The notes: generated by a model not told the origin, from the sequence alone. Positions 44,642 to 54,337 are shown, counted from the first letter of the stretch. The stretch: DNA of 64,000 nt from Dyadobacter sp. (GCF_017744695.1 NZ_JAGIAS010000002.1:186001-250000), one strand, 5' to 3'. Numbers and translations are program-made.

Positions 44642-47600
44642 TTACAGTTTGAAACTTACATTGAAACCATAGCTGCGGCTGGAAGGGATCGACATGTATT
44701 CGATACCCGGCAATGCAGTCCCGCCATTGTAAGCCATTGTTTCAGGATCTACGTGCGGCACTTTCGACCACAATGCGAGGTTCCGGGCCACGAATGAAAC
44801 CGTGATGTTTTTGAGCGGTGAATTACCCAACAGGCGGTTCGGGATCGAATAACCCAGCTGTACTTCGCGAAGCTTCACAAACGACGCGTCATACATTACC
44901 CCTTCGGCGATATTACGGCCACCGGTGAATGCGGTATGCCATGCGCGTGCAGTGAGTTTCACATCGTTTTTGCTGAAAGTACCGTCTGCGTTCTGTACCA
45001 CGCCGTCACCGATCACGCCGTTACCCGGTTTGCTCAGATCGTAGCCGTCCGCACGGCCTTCGAGGGTTTCCTTGATGATACCACCCTCGCGACCAACCAC
45101 TTGTGTTTCAGAGAAGATCTTACCTCCGTGGCGAACGTCGAACAGGAAGCTGAATTTCACATTCTTGTAATTGAACTGATTGGAAATACCTGCCAGCCAG
45201 TCGGGATTGTAGTTACCCATTTTCTGAACGTTGGTAGTAGGTACCGGACGACCGTCTTTATAAACGATCTGGCCTACATTCTGACCCGTTGCGTCATAAT
45301 AGGGCAACGAAGCGCTGGTGTTCTGCACGCGCGCGAATGCGATCCCGTACATATCCCCCATGCGCTCGCCTACGCGTGCCTCGATGCTCACGCCTTTGCT
45401 CGCCATCACGAAGTTGTTGATACCATCGGAAAGTTCGAGTACTTTACTTCGGTTGGCCGAGAAATTGACGCCGATATTCCATTTGAAATCGTTGATTTCC
45501 ACCGGCGTTACATTCAGCATGGTTTCAAAACCCCAGTTTTTGATCTCACCCGCGTTGAAAAAACGGCCATTGTAGCCTGTCGTCGAGGAAAGCGGGATTT
45601 GCAGGATCTGGTTTTTGGTTTTGCTCTGATAGTAAGTAAAATCCAGGCCGACCCGGTTCTTGAAAAAACGCAGGTCTGCACCGATTTCATAGGCCGTACT
45701 GATCTCCGGTTTCAGGTTCAGGTTCGCCAAACGATCCGTTTCACCGTAAATCTGCGAGCTTCCGAAAGGTGTGCTCGGATTGAATGCCTGGGTAAATGTA
45801 AACGGATCGGTATCATTACCTACCTGTGCGAAACTGGCGCGGGCTTTCGCAAATGAGATGACCTCGGGAAGCTTCACCATATCGCTCACTACGGCGCTCA
45901 AAGCTACCGATGGATAGAAATACGAGTTGTTTTCCGTACCAAACGATTTCAAGGCCGTAGGGAGCGTCAATGCGCTACTCCAGTCGTTACGGGCGGTAAT
46001 GTCCAGGAACAGGTAATTGCGGAACGACACCGATGCCGAACCGTACAAGCTGTTGATACGCTTGCCTACCTTGCTTTGCGACGCTACCAGCGCAATGCGC
46101 GAGTTGGTGAGGTTGTAAATACCCGGTAAGTTCAGCTGACCCGCATTTTCCTCGTCGTAAATCGAGCTCTGGCGGTTCTGGTTACCCCCAAATGTCGCCG
46201 ATACATTGAAATCCTTGCTGATATCCTTATTGAACGACAAAAGGAAATCGGTGTTACGCTCTTCGGTGTTGACTTTCACCTCGCGGTACTGTCCGAACGG
46301 GAAACGCTGCGTACTGAACGCGCGACGGTATTCACGGCGCTCGTTGCCCCAGTCGGTCGCGGTACGGACTTGCAGGCTCAGCCAGTCGGTGAAATCGTAT
46401 TTCAGGATCACATTACCGATAATGCGGTTCACATCCTGGCCGTTGGTGTTCTCGTAAACCGTCAGGTAAGGGTTATCGTGGTAGTTGTAGTTCCAGCTGA
46501 ACTGGCGCCGTCCTTCCAGACCGTTCATCCATAAACGTTCCATATCCGACACCTTCACCGAACGTGGCAGCCAGCAGTTGAAGAGGTACATAATACTCTC
46601 CGTACCGTAGCTGATCGACGGGCGGTTGCCGCTTGCGCTTTTGATATAGCTCACGAATGTTTTTGCCGAAAACTTCTTGGTGAGGTTGTAACCCGCACTC
46701 AATGAGACGGTATGCCGCTTCAAATCCGTATTGGGCACGATACCTGTCTGATCGAGATTGGTATACGACAAGCGGAAACTCCCCTGGTCGTTATTGCCGA
46801 TCAACGCGATATTGTTGGTCAGTGTGCGACCGGTGCGCAGGAAGTTCTTCAAACCATCTACGTCTGGTAACCAGGGAGTTGGCGTAATAACGCTTCCAGC
46901 CGGGGCATTCAGGTCGCCACCGAGGAAAGGAATTACCTGTCCGTTCAGTGTGCGCGGCGAATTGTACTGCGGGTAGCTCTGGCCTTTGAATTCAGGCCCC
47001 CAGCCTTCGTCGGTACCGTCCGTAAGACCGCCTCCGGCTCCGTTCACAAACGCGAAATCGCCTCCGTTACCGTTACCCTGCCCGTATTTGTTCTGATATT
47101 CAGGCAATTTCAATGCGCGTTCGAAAGTGGTGTTGCTATTCACCTCCACCCCGATGCCCTTATTGCCCTTACCCGATTTGGTCGTAATGAGGATCACCCC
47201 GTTGGCGGCCCGCGAACCGTACAACGCCGCAGCCGCAGGCCCTTTCAGTACGCTCATGGTTTCGACATCATCCGGATTGATAAAGCTTGCGCCATTCCCG
47301 AAATCGACTTCCAGGTTACCCTGGCCTGAACCGCCGGTGATGGAGTTGCTGATCGGCACCCCGTCGATCACATACAGCGGCTGGTTTTTGTTCAAATCCA
47401 CCGACCGCTCTCCCCGGATCGTCACGCGGGCAGAACCGCCGATACCCGACGGGCTTCCAACGACCGTCACCCCGGCTACTTTACCGGCCAACTGGTTCAC
47501 AATGTTGGTCTCACGCGCGGTAACAATGCTCTCGCCTTTCAGCTCCTGCACCGCATAGCCCAGCTTACGAACGTCCTTCTTAATACCCAGGGCCGTTACA

Positions 47601-47959
47601 ACCACTTCCTGTAACTGCTTCTGGTCCGTAAAAAGTACAACATCCGCGATTGAGCGGCCATTTACGGCTACATCGTGCGACACATAGCCCAGGAACGAGA
47701 ACGTCAGCACCGCATTCGCCCCTTTGACGCTGATCTGGTACTTTCCGTTCGAGTCCGTTACAGTGCCATTGTTAGTTCCTTTTTCGATCACACTCACTCC
47801 GGCAAGGGGCAGCTTGTCATCGTCGGCAGTCACCTGGCCGGTCACCACCGACTGCGCGATGCCCGCGTGGCAATAGAGCAGCCCCGTGAGCATAAGCCCG
47901 GTGTACGCGCTTCTTCTGAAAATACTCAGCCGGAAGCATAAGTAAAATTTTTTGATCAT
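44642..47959 (-). CDS. SusC/RagA-family TonB-dependent outer-membrane transporter (pair 2)
   Basis: The protein of 1105 residues from the ATG at 47959 starts MIKKFYLCFRLSIFRRS and has a signal peptide ending AGIAQ. A carboxypeptidase regulatory-like domain (VVTGQVTADDDKLPLAGVSV ... VLTFSFLGYVSHDV), the TonB-box region QEVVVTALGIKKDVRKLGY, the plug (IRGERSVDLNKNQPLYVIDG; GPAAAALYGSRAANGVILIT) and the barrel follow. No STN domain is present. It has no linked sigma/anti-sigma gene, so its control is not via a FecR. It is divergent from the secreted pair at 48.6-52.4 kb, with a 650-bp shared spacer. Confidence 0.93.
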   Translation of the reverse strand: MIKKFYLCFRLSIFRRSAYTGLMLTGLLYCHAGIAQSVVTGQVTADDDKLPLAGVSVIEKGTNNGTVTDSNGKYQISVKGANAVLTFSFLGYVSHDVAVNGRSIADVVLFTDQKQLQEVVVTALGIKKDVRKLGYAVQELKGESIVTARETNIVNQLAGKVAGVTVVGSPSGIGGSARVTIRGERSVDLNKNQPLYVIDGVPISNSITGGSGQGNLEVDFGNGASFINPDDVETMSVLKGPAAAALYGSRAANGVILITTKSGKGNKGIGVEVNSNTTFERALKLPEYQNKYGQGNGNGGDFAFVNGAGGGLTDGTDEGWGPEFKGQSYPQYNSPRTLNGQVIPFLGGDLNAPAGSVITPTPWLPDVDGLKNFLRTGRTLTNNIALIGNNDQGSFRLSYTNLDQTGIVPNTDLKRHTVSLSAGYNLTKKFSAKTFVSYIKSASGNRPSISYGTESIMYLFNCWLPRSVKVSDMERLWMNGLEGRRQFSWNYNYHDNPYLTVYENTNGQDVNRIIGNVILKYDFTDWLSLQVRTATDWGNERREYRRAFSTQRFPFGQYREVKVNTEERNTDFLLSFNKDISKDFNVSATFGGNQNRQSSIYDEENAGQLNLPGIYNLTNSRIALVASQSKVGKRINSLYGSASVSFRNYLFLDITARNDWSSALTLPTALKSFGTENNSYFYPSVALSAVVSDMVKLPEVISFAKARASFAQVGNDTDPFTFTQAFNPSTPFGSSQIYGETDRLANLNLKPEISTAYEIGADLRFFKNRVGLDFTYYQSKTKNQILQIPLSSTTGYNGRFFNAGEIKNWGFETMLNVTPVEINDFKWNIGVNFSANRSKVLELSDGINNFVMASKGVSIEARVGERMGDMYGIAFARVQNTSASLPYYDATGQNVGQIVYKDGRPVPTTNVQKMGNYNPDWLAGISNQFNYKNVKFSFLFDVRHGGKIFSETQVVGREGGIIKETLEGRADGYDLSKPGNGVIGDGVVQNADGTFSKNDVKLTARAWHTAFTGGRNIAEGVMYDASFVKLREVQLGYSIPNRLLGNSPLKNITVSFVARNLALWSKVPHVDPETMAYNGGTALPGIEYMSIPSSRSYGFNVSFKL

Positions 47960-48606
47960 GAGCACTTAGGTTGTTATAGGTGAGAAAAGAAATGCAACAG
48001 GCAAAATCCGCCCTGGAAAACGCAAAAATCCGGTTAATTACAGTTTGTCATGTTAAGTATTTATTAACATAACATCAACAAATCCAGCGGCTTGGGTTAC
48101 ATCCCGGATAGCCGGTACTGACTACTGATCAATGCTTGGAAATTTCATGAATTACCACTCCTGTCACTCCCGCCACACAAGCGCCGCGATCGCGCGCCCA
48201 CGTCGTGCCCCTTTAAATTTACAAAAACGCATTTATAAAAAAAGCAACCACATATTCTCTTACCGGACTGTATCTAAGCATTTTACAGAAATGGGGCCTC
48301 AGAAACAGTCACAGGCATATTGTGATTTTGAAATAATGCATAAAAATCTTTGAAGAGGACTATTTCAAACCGTATTAGCCAACATCCGGTAACCCATTTC
48401 GACTGCCATCCGCATCATCGAAGTCAACCCTAGCCGCTATACGCGGGATAGTATATATTCATCATTGTTAAACTTTTGAGCAGCCCGCATAACCCCTTTC
48501 TTATGTCCCAAAACCCTTCAAAAAATTCATACAATTCCAGATATAATAGAAAAAAAAATACCGAACTTCGCTTTTTAATTGTAAACAATACACTTAATCG
48601 ATTCCA
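47960..48606. other. Divergent promoter region between the second susC and the DUF1080/PA14-like gene
   Basis: This 647-bp spacer must hold the promoters of two divergent transcription units. I see no gene, no repeat of the families described elsewhere and no clear hairpin. A 73-codon open frame at 48132 has no family likeness. Confidence 0.4.
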
Positions 48607-50334
48607 ATGCATCAATTGTTTCAGAAAGTCTCCCTGCTGTTTCTGGCTTGTCCGGCGATGGTGATGGGCCAGACAGCGAAGGGAAATTATTCTCCGCTTC
48701 CCCTCAAAGATCTCAGCGCATTTGAAAGCGCCGCCGCCAACTGGTCGATACAAGGAGGCATTTCCATTCACCCCTCCGGCGCGGTAAAGCCCAAAACACT
48801 CGCCGGCGATGGCGTGCTGGTCGGAAATGCCGGGACCGTGCTGATCACCAAACTGAAAGCAAGCGACCTGCGGCTCTACATTGAATTCAATGTAGAGCCC
48901 GGAGCCGAAGGAAACATCATCCTGCCCGGCGGACAGAAGGTGAAGATTTCCGACAGTAGCAAACAAAAAACAGCGGACGCATCGACATCGGGTTATATCG
49001 GTCAGTTTCCGAACCAGAACGCGGCCAAGTCGGCAGGCCTCTGGCAAACGCTCGAACTCTCCTATGATGCATCGGTACAACATATTCCTAACTCCGCCCG
49101 CCTGAACACCCTTTCGCTCAACGGCGTTACCGTCCTGGAAACGGTTTACCTCCCCAATTCCAAAACTGCCGCCGACGGCCAACCTATCGCATTCGAGGTG
49201 ACCAAAGGCAGCATCGCATTCCGCAACGTGGGCTACCAACTCCTTGCTAATCGTAAACCATTGTCGATCAGCAACCTGAATTACAAGGTATATGGCGACA
49301 AATGGGATGCCAAAGAATATAGCAAGCTGGATCACCAAGGCCAGTCGCCCGTGCTAACGCAGGAAGTGACCAACGGGATGCGTGAATTTCACCTGGTGTA
49401 CGAAGGTGATATCGACGTAACCGAGGCCGGCGATTACATTTTCACGACCATTTACTCCGGCCCCGTTCTTTCGGTTGATATCGACGGCAAAAGCGTGGTA
49501 TCATCCGGTGAAGCCACTTCGCAGGAAACGCACACAGGCTCCATGAACCTTACGCAGGGCAAACACAAATTCAAGGTCTACTACTCACGCTTCCCATGGC
49601 GCCCGGCTGCATTGGGAATCCGCGTAGAGAAATCGGGGGTGCGTCCGTACGACTTGCATGCATTGTCGTCCCTCCCCGAGCCCGAGCCTAAACCGTACAT
49701 CAGTGTAACGCCCGATATGCGTCCTGAAATGGTGCGCTCGTTCATTCTGCTGGACGGCGAAAAATACAAGCGCACACACTGTATTTCCGTTGGCAGCCCC
49801 GACGGCTGGAACTACACCGTAGATTTGAACCGTGGTGCGCTGGTACAAGCATGGCGCGGGCAATTTGCGGACGTGACCGAAATGTGGTACGAGCGCGGCG
49901 AACCGCAACTCCTCTTCCCCGCGGGACTGAAAGTACATGTCTCAGGACGCAGCAGCATAGCGTTGCTTGACAATGCCAATACAGTATGGCCCGACTCTTC
50001 CAATATCAATTTCCTGGGCTACAAGATCGATCCGAAAGGTTATCCTGTGTTTCGCTATGCGATCGGTTCCGCGACGGTGAGTGACGAACTCGTGTCCGGT
50101 GGCAATAGCCTCTCACGCACATTCCGCGTGGACGGCACGCCTGCGGGCTCTCTGTACTCGCTCCTCGCGAGCGGGAAGCAGATCACCGAAATAGAGAAAG
50201 GATTGTTCCAGATCGACGACCGCTTTTTTGTGCAGGTTGATAAAAAAGCCAAAGCGGTGGTTCGCCCCGCGGGCGAAATGAAGGAGCTGATCCTTCCCGT
50301 TTCCAACGCGACGAGCTATTCACTGTTTTGGTAA
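48607..50334 (+). CDS. Secreted protein with DUF1080-like and PA14-like domains
   Basis: The 575-residue protein has a signal peptide (ending VMGQ near residue 21). Residues 25-225 look like a DUF1080 / 3-keto-disaccharide hydrolase-type jelly roll: NWSIQGGISIHPSGAV, LRLYIEFNVEPGAEGNIILP, GYIGQFPNQNAAKSAGLWQT and VTVLETVYLPNS. Residues 235-360 look PA14-like (HLVYEGDIDVTEAGDYIFTT, GKHKFKVYYSRFPWRPAAL). The rest is unassigned. DUF1080 proteins can act on 3-keto-sugars or just bind glycans; activity is not shown. It sits 25 bp before the propeller-cupredoxin gene, so the two are probably expressed together. Confidence 0.72.
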   Translation: MHQLFQKVSLLFLACPAMVMGQTAKGNYSPLPLKDLSAFESAAANWSIQGGISIHPSGAVKPKTLAGDGVLVGNAGTVLITKLKASDLRLYIEFNVEPGAEGNIILPGGQKVKISDSSKQKTADASTSGYIGQFPNQNAAKSAGLWQTLELSYDASVQHIPNSARLNTLSLNGVTVLETVYLPNSKTAADGQPIAFEVTKGSIAFRNVGYQLLANRKPLSISNLNYKVYGDKWDAKEYSKLDHQGQSPVLTQEVTNGMREFHLVYEGDIDVTEAGDYIFTTIYSGPVLSVDIDGKSVVSSGEATSQETHTGSMNLTQGKHKFKVYYSRFPWRPAALGIRVEKSGVRPYDLHALSSLPEPEPKPYISVTPDMRPEMVRSFILLDGEKYKRTHCISVGSPDGWNYTVDLNRGALVQAWRGQFADVTEMWYERGEPQLLFPAGLKVHVSGRSSIALLDNANTVWPDSSNINFLGYKIDPKGYPVFRYAIGSATVSDELVSGGNSLSRTFRVDGTPAGSLYSLLASGKQITEIEKGLFQIDDRFFVQVDKKAKAVVRPAGEMKELILPVSNATSYSLFW

Positions 50335-50359
50335 GAACCTCATTATCTGATTCGTATAG

Positions 50360-52372
50360 ATGAAAAATATTCTTTTAACTACCTTGATTACCGTCGGCTG
50401 CACCAGTGCATTTGCGCAGTCGAAACCCAATAAAATCGACGATTACTACCGCATTATCACCATTCCGATTCCGGAGAACATCAAAATGGAAATCGGTGGC
50501 ATGCAGGTCCTGCCCGACGGCCGCCTCGCTACTTCCACCCGCCGCGGGGAGGTTTGGATGATCGGTAACCCCTATCTGAAAGGCGACGGCAAGCCTTCGT
50601 TTCACCGTTTCGCGTCGGGCCTCCACGAGCCGCTGGGCTTGTATTACCGCGGAAAGGACTTCCTTGTATCCCAGCGCGGCGAAGTTACCCGCCTCGAAGA
50701 CACCGATCACGATGGCGTAGCCGATGTGTATGATTCTTTTTCGCGTTGGCCCTTGTCGGGTAACTACCACCAGTATTCCTACGGCCCGGTAGCGATGCCG
50801 AACGGCGAAATGCTGGTGACCCTCAACCTTGACTGGGTGGGCCGCGGTGCGAGCCAGTCGAAATGGCGTGGATGGATGCTGAAACTCGGCCAGGATGGCA
50901 AGCTGACGCCATGGGCAACCGGTTTACGCTCCCCATCGGGCTTCGGCTCGTATAAGGGCGATATTTTCTATACCGAAAACCAGGGCGACTGGGTAGGTTC
51001 CGGCCGCATGACACACCTTGAAAAAGGCGATTTCGCAGGTAACCCGGCGGGTCTGCGTTGGAGCAAAGAAGAAGGATCGCCCGTGAAGCTGACACCCGAA
51101 GACGTTCCAAGCACCGGCGAGCCGCTTTATGATGTAGCCAAGAAAGTGCCGGGCCTGAAACCGCCAGCTGTATGGTTCCCGCACACGCTTGTGGGTATTT
51201 CGACCTCAGATTTCAAGGAAGACATTACCAACGGCGCATTTGGGCCGTTTGCGGGACAAATGTTCGTGGGCGACCAGGGGCATAGCATCATTACCCGTGT
51301 AGACCTCGAAAAAGTAAATGGTGTGTGGCAGGGAACCGTTTTCCCTTTCCGCGAAGGTTTCATGTCGGGGATTCTCCGCCTCGAATGGGGCCTGGATGGC
51401 TCAATGTTCGTGGGACAGACCAGCCGCGGATGGGCAGCGACGGGCAAGGAGGAGTTTGGTATCCAACGACTCGTGTGGACCGGTAAAATGCCGTTCGAGA
51501 TGAAAACTGTACGTTCTATGCCCGACGGTTTTGAAATCACATTCACCAGCCCCGTCGATAAAAAAGCGGCAGCGGAGCAGGATGCGTACAAAATGAACAG
51601 CTTCACCTACCGCTACCACCGCACTTACGGTAGCCCGATCATCAACACCGAGGAGGTGCCGTTGAAAGGCATTATCGTTTCGGAAGACGGTCTTCGCGTA
51701 CGTCTGGTAGTCGATCCGGCGGCATTGCGTAAAGGCTACATCCACGAAATCAAAGCGGAAGGCGTGAAATCGACCGATGGCAATAACCTCCTGCATTCAA
51801 CCGGTTACTATACATTGAATGAGATCGCAGGCGGACAGCCAGCCAGCGCATCCCAGTTCACGACCACCGCGAAAGCGGCAGCGGTCGACCACAGCGCGCA
51901 TATGGCCGCCGCATCCGGCTCGGCCACTGCCGAAACGGCATCCAATACCGCCGCATCGGCCAAGCGCGTCACCGAAATGCCGGCCAGCTGGACCAATGGC
52001 CCCGACCAGGTGGTGACCATCGGTACCGTACCGGGCTTGAAATTTGACATTTCGGAAATCCAGGTAAAAGCGGGAAGCAAAATCAAAGTCGTGTTCAACA
52101 ACAACGACGATATGCTGCATAACCTCGTCATTACCAAGCCCGGAGCCGCCAATGCAGTGGGTGAAGCAGGTTTGAACCTTGGTTTGAAAGGAACGGAACT
52201 GAATTACGTGCCAAAAACCAACGACGTCCTTTTCCATACCAACATTGTAGAGCCAGAGAAATCGGAAGCGATCTATTTCATCGCTCCGAAACAAGCCGGC
52301 ACCTATCAGTTCGTCTGCACTTTCCCCGGCCATTATTCGTTGATGCAGGGGAAACTCAAAGTAGTTAAGTAG
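50360..52372 (+). CDS. Secreted beta-propeller (sorbosone dehydrogenase-like) fused to a cupredoxin domain
   Basis: The 670-residue protein has a signal peptide (ending AFAQ near residue 19), a large beta-propeller like PQQ-type sorbosone/glucose dehydrogenases (MEIGGMQVLPDGRLATSTRR, YYRGKDFLVSQRGEVTRLED, GFGSYKGDIFYTENQGDWVG), an alanine- and threonine-rich linker (about 492-540) and a C-terminal plastocyanin/azurin domain. The copper ligands are H587 (DMLHNLVIT), C653, H658 and M662 (FVCTFPGHYSLMQG), a complete type 1 site. This suggests oxidation of a carbohydrate with electrons passed to the fused copper centre. PQQ binding is not shown. A strong terminator follows. Confidence 0.82.
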   Translation: MKNILLTTLITVGCTSAFAQSKPNKIDDYYRIITIPIPENIKMEIGGMQVLPDGRLATSTRRGEVWMIGNPYLKGDGKPSFHRFASGLHEPLGLYYRGKDFLVSQRGEVTRLEDTDHDGVADVYDSFSRWPLSGNYHQYSYGPVAMPNGEMLVTLNLDWVGRGASQSKWRGWMLKLGQDGKLTPWATGLRSPSGFGSYKGDIFYTENQGDWVGSGRMTHLEKGDFAGNPAGLRWSKEEGSPVKLTPEDVPSTGEPLYDVAKKVPGLKPPAVWFPHTLVGISTSDFKEDITNGAFGPFAGQMFVGDQGHSIITRVDLEKVNGVWQGTVFPFREGFMSGILRLEWGLDGSMFVGQTSRGWAATGKEEFGIQRLVWTGKMPFEMKTVRSMPDGFEITFTSPVDKKAAAEQDAYKMNSFTYRYHRTYGSPIINTEEVPLKGIIVSEDGLRVRLVVDPAALRKGYIHEIKAEGVKSTDGNNLLHSTGYYTLNEIAGGQPASASQFTTTAKAAAVDHSAHMAAASGSATAETASNTAASAKRVTEMPASWTNGPDQVVTIGTVPGLKFDISEIQVKAGSKIKVVFNNNDDMLHNLVITKPGAANAVGEAGLNLGLKGTELNYVPKTNDVLFHTNIVEPEKSEAIYFIAPKQAGTYQFVCTFPGHYSLMQGKLKVVK

Positions 52373-52391
52373 CCAACCCGGTTGGCCTCCC

Positions 52392-52422
52392 AGCGGGGCG
52401 GAAAGACACCGCCCCGCTTTAT
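52392..52422 (+). terminator. Rho-independent terminator after the propeller-cupredoxin gene
   Basis: AGCGGGGCGG (52392-52401) pairs with CCGCCCCGCT (52409-52418) around the loop AAAGACA and is followed by TTATTTT. Confidence 0.9.
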
Positions 52423-52541
52423 TTTCCCCCACATTTCCAAAACTGAATAATTACGCCATTTCACAAGGAGAATGCCACAAGCGGCCGCTTTGATTGGTAT
52501 AATTCATTGATTTAATACAACATTGCCGTTACATTAAAGAT

Positions 52542-53150
52542 TTGAATCACGAAGAACACATATCGGATGCCAGCGAACTGAATATCAGGCTCTGGCAGCG
52601 GTTCAAAGCCGGCGACGCGGAAGCGCTCGGGCAACTCGCCCAAACGCACTACCGGGCGCTGTACAATTATGCCACCAAGTTTTCGTCGGATCCCGATTTC
52701 ATCCGCGATTCCATCCAGGAACTTTACCTCGAACTCTGGGAACGCCGCAACTTTCTCTCCGAAACCGCATTCGTCAAATCCTACCTCCTCAAAGCACTCC
52801 GCCACAAGCTTATCAAGGAAAGCATACGCCTCAAACGCTTTCATGAGCCGCAGCTAGCCATTTTCGACACCGACCCATCGGCACCGTCCATCGAAACCAA
52901 TATCATCGAAGACGAGCATATCCGCTTCCAGAACGGCCATCTCAAACGCATCATTTCCCTGCTCTCCAAACGCCAGCAGGAGATCATCTACCTTCGCTTC
53001 TACCAAAACCTCGACAACGAAGACATCGCAAACATCATGGGCCTCGGCCGCCAGAGCGTATCCAATCTGCTTTACCGGACATTGAAAGAGATTAAGGAGA
53101 TATGGGCACCCGCGGAGTTTTTCTGGTTGCTGGTGGTGCTTTTGTCATAG
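52542..53150 (+). CDS. ECF-type RNA polymerase sigma factor (Sus-locus regulator)
   Basis: The 202-residue sigma factor has region 2 (GDAEALGQLAQTHYRALYNY, FIRDSIQELYLELWERR) and region 4 (LSKRQQEIIYLRFYQNLDNE, IANIMGLGRQSVSNLLYRTL). It belongs to the FecI-like ECF group of Bacteroidota that pairs with a FecR anti-sigma and a SusC with STN domain. No ATG fits the start; the TTG at 52542 gives MNHEEHISDASELNIRLWQR. Its FecR partner is 1.48 kb downstream, beyond a repeat cassette, instead of adjacent. Confidence 0.88.
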   Translation: MNHEEHISDASELNIRLWQRFKAGDAEALGQLAQTHYRALYNYATKFSSDPDFIRDSIQELYLELWERRNFLSETAFVKSYLLKALRHKLIKESIRLKRFHEPQLAIFDTDPSAPSIETNIIEDEHIRFQNGHLKRIISLLSKRQQEIIYLRFYQNLDNEDIANIMGLGRQSVSNLLYRTLKEIKEIWAPAEFFWLLVVLLS

Positions 53151-53151
53151 C

Positions 53152-53189
53152 CTGGAAAAGGGAGGAAGGAGAAAAGGAGGAAGGAGAAA
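53152..53189. repeat. Purine-rich left boundary of the sigma/FecR spacer cassette
   Basis: A GGAGGAAGGAGAAAAGGAGG-type purine tract follows the sigma factor stop directly. The complementary pyrimidine tract (CCTCCC, CCTTCCTCC) lies at 54471-54517 before fecR, so the two tracts bracket the cassette as inverted arms. Confidence 0.55.
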
Positions 53190-53198
53190 CGCAAATAG

Positions 53199-53760
53199 CA
53201 CGAAGGTGAATCTTCGTGCCGACTATTCGCAGGCCTCCGGTCGGACGGTGCGGCAATGGCGATCCTTTACCCTTAAAAATGCATTTACCGATGGACCATA
53301 GGCTCTCGAATTGTACCAATTTCAAAGAGGTATTGCTTTGCTCTAGTGGTAACAGTTCCCCGGAGGGGTGTCCTGTTTGTAGAAAAGCCCGATGTGTGCC
53401 ACCGCGTGGCTCCATCGGAGCCTCCTGAGCCGTTTCGAGGATACTCCTCCGGAGCAGGTTTATCTGTACTTGTGCCGGTTTCCAGAAACAGTAGGCCGCT
53501 CTGCGGCCGCAAGTCGCTACCAATCGCCGTCCCGGCCTCGATCACCCTAGACAAACAATGCCACTAGGCATGCAATATTGGTAGCCCCGTGCTCCACGAT
53601 GCCCGTCAATGCCCCTGGGCATGCAACAACCATGCATTGCGCCGGCTATCAGTTACATCCCTAACGGGATTTTATGATACACCGAATATCCAGCTGCTAC
53701 CAATATTACATCGCTACGCGATTCTTTGTCTCTTATACTCTTTCGTAATGGTCGCAATGG
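53199..53760. repeat. Hairpin-rich cassette, unit 1 of a tandem duplication
   Basis: This 562-bp unit and the next (53761-54225) are direct repeats with high identity over most of their length. Unit 1 has about 95 extra bases (roughly 53296-53390). Shared parts include the opening hairpin CACGAAGGTGAATCTTCGTG, the CTATTCGCAGGCCTCCGG element, CCGCTCTGCGGCCGC, and short hairpins at 53557, 53608, 53655 and 53708. Several open frames run through it in all directions, but none has a protein-family likeness and they shift between copies, so it is taken as non-coding. Confidence 0.75.
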
Positions 53761-54225
53761 CGCGAAGGTGGACCTTCGCGCCGACTATTCGCAGGCCTCC
53801 GGCCGGACGATGCGGCAATGGCGATCCTTTACCCTTAAAAATGCATTTACCGATGTACCGCGCTGGCTCCGGAGGAGCCTCCTGAGCCGTTCGAGGATAC
53901 TCCTCCGGAGTAGGTTTATCCGTATTTGTGCCGGTTTCTAGAAACAGTAGGCCGCTCTGCGGCCGCAAGTCACAACCAATCGCCGTCCCGGCCTCGATCA
54001 CGCTAAGCAAACAATGCCGCTAGGCATAAAATATACGTCGCTCTGGTGTCTCACAATGCCCGTCAATGCCCCTGGGCATGCAACAACCATGCATTGCGCC
54101 GGCTATCAGTTACATCCCTAACGGGATTTTATGATACACCGAATCGAATGCTGCTACCAATATTACATCGCTACGCGATTCTTTGTCTCTAATACTTTTT
54201 CACAATGGTCGCAATGGCGCAATGG
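53761..54225. repeat. Hairpin-rich cassette, unit 2
   Basis: This 465-bp direct repeat of the previous unit opens with CGCGAAGGTGGACCTTCGCG, whose arms differ from unit 1 at paired positions (CACG/CGTG versus CGCG/CGCG), so the fold is kept. It carries the short hairpins at 54013, 54065, 54112 and 54165 in the same order and orientation as unit 1. Confidence 0.75.
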
Positions 54226-54337
54226 CGCGAAGGTCCACCTTCGTGCCGACTATTCGCAGGCCTCCGGCCGGGCAGGAATGCAATGTCGTGTTGAGGGATC
54301 GACGTTGCCACACGCCCGGCCGGAGGCCTGCGAATAG
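54226..54337. repeat. Truncated unit 3 and an inverted 23-bp element
   Basis: A third copy begins at 54226 (CGCGAAGGTCCACCTTCGTG) but stops after the CTATTCGCAGGCCTCCGG element at 54250-54272. That 23-bp element is repeated exactly, inverted, at 54315-54337, with 42 unrelated bases between. Confidence 0.75.
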
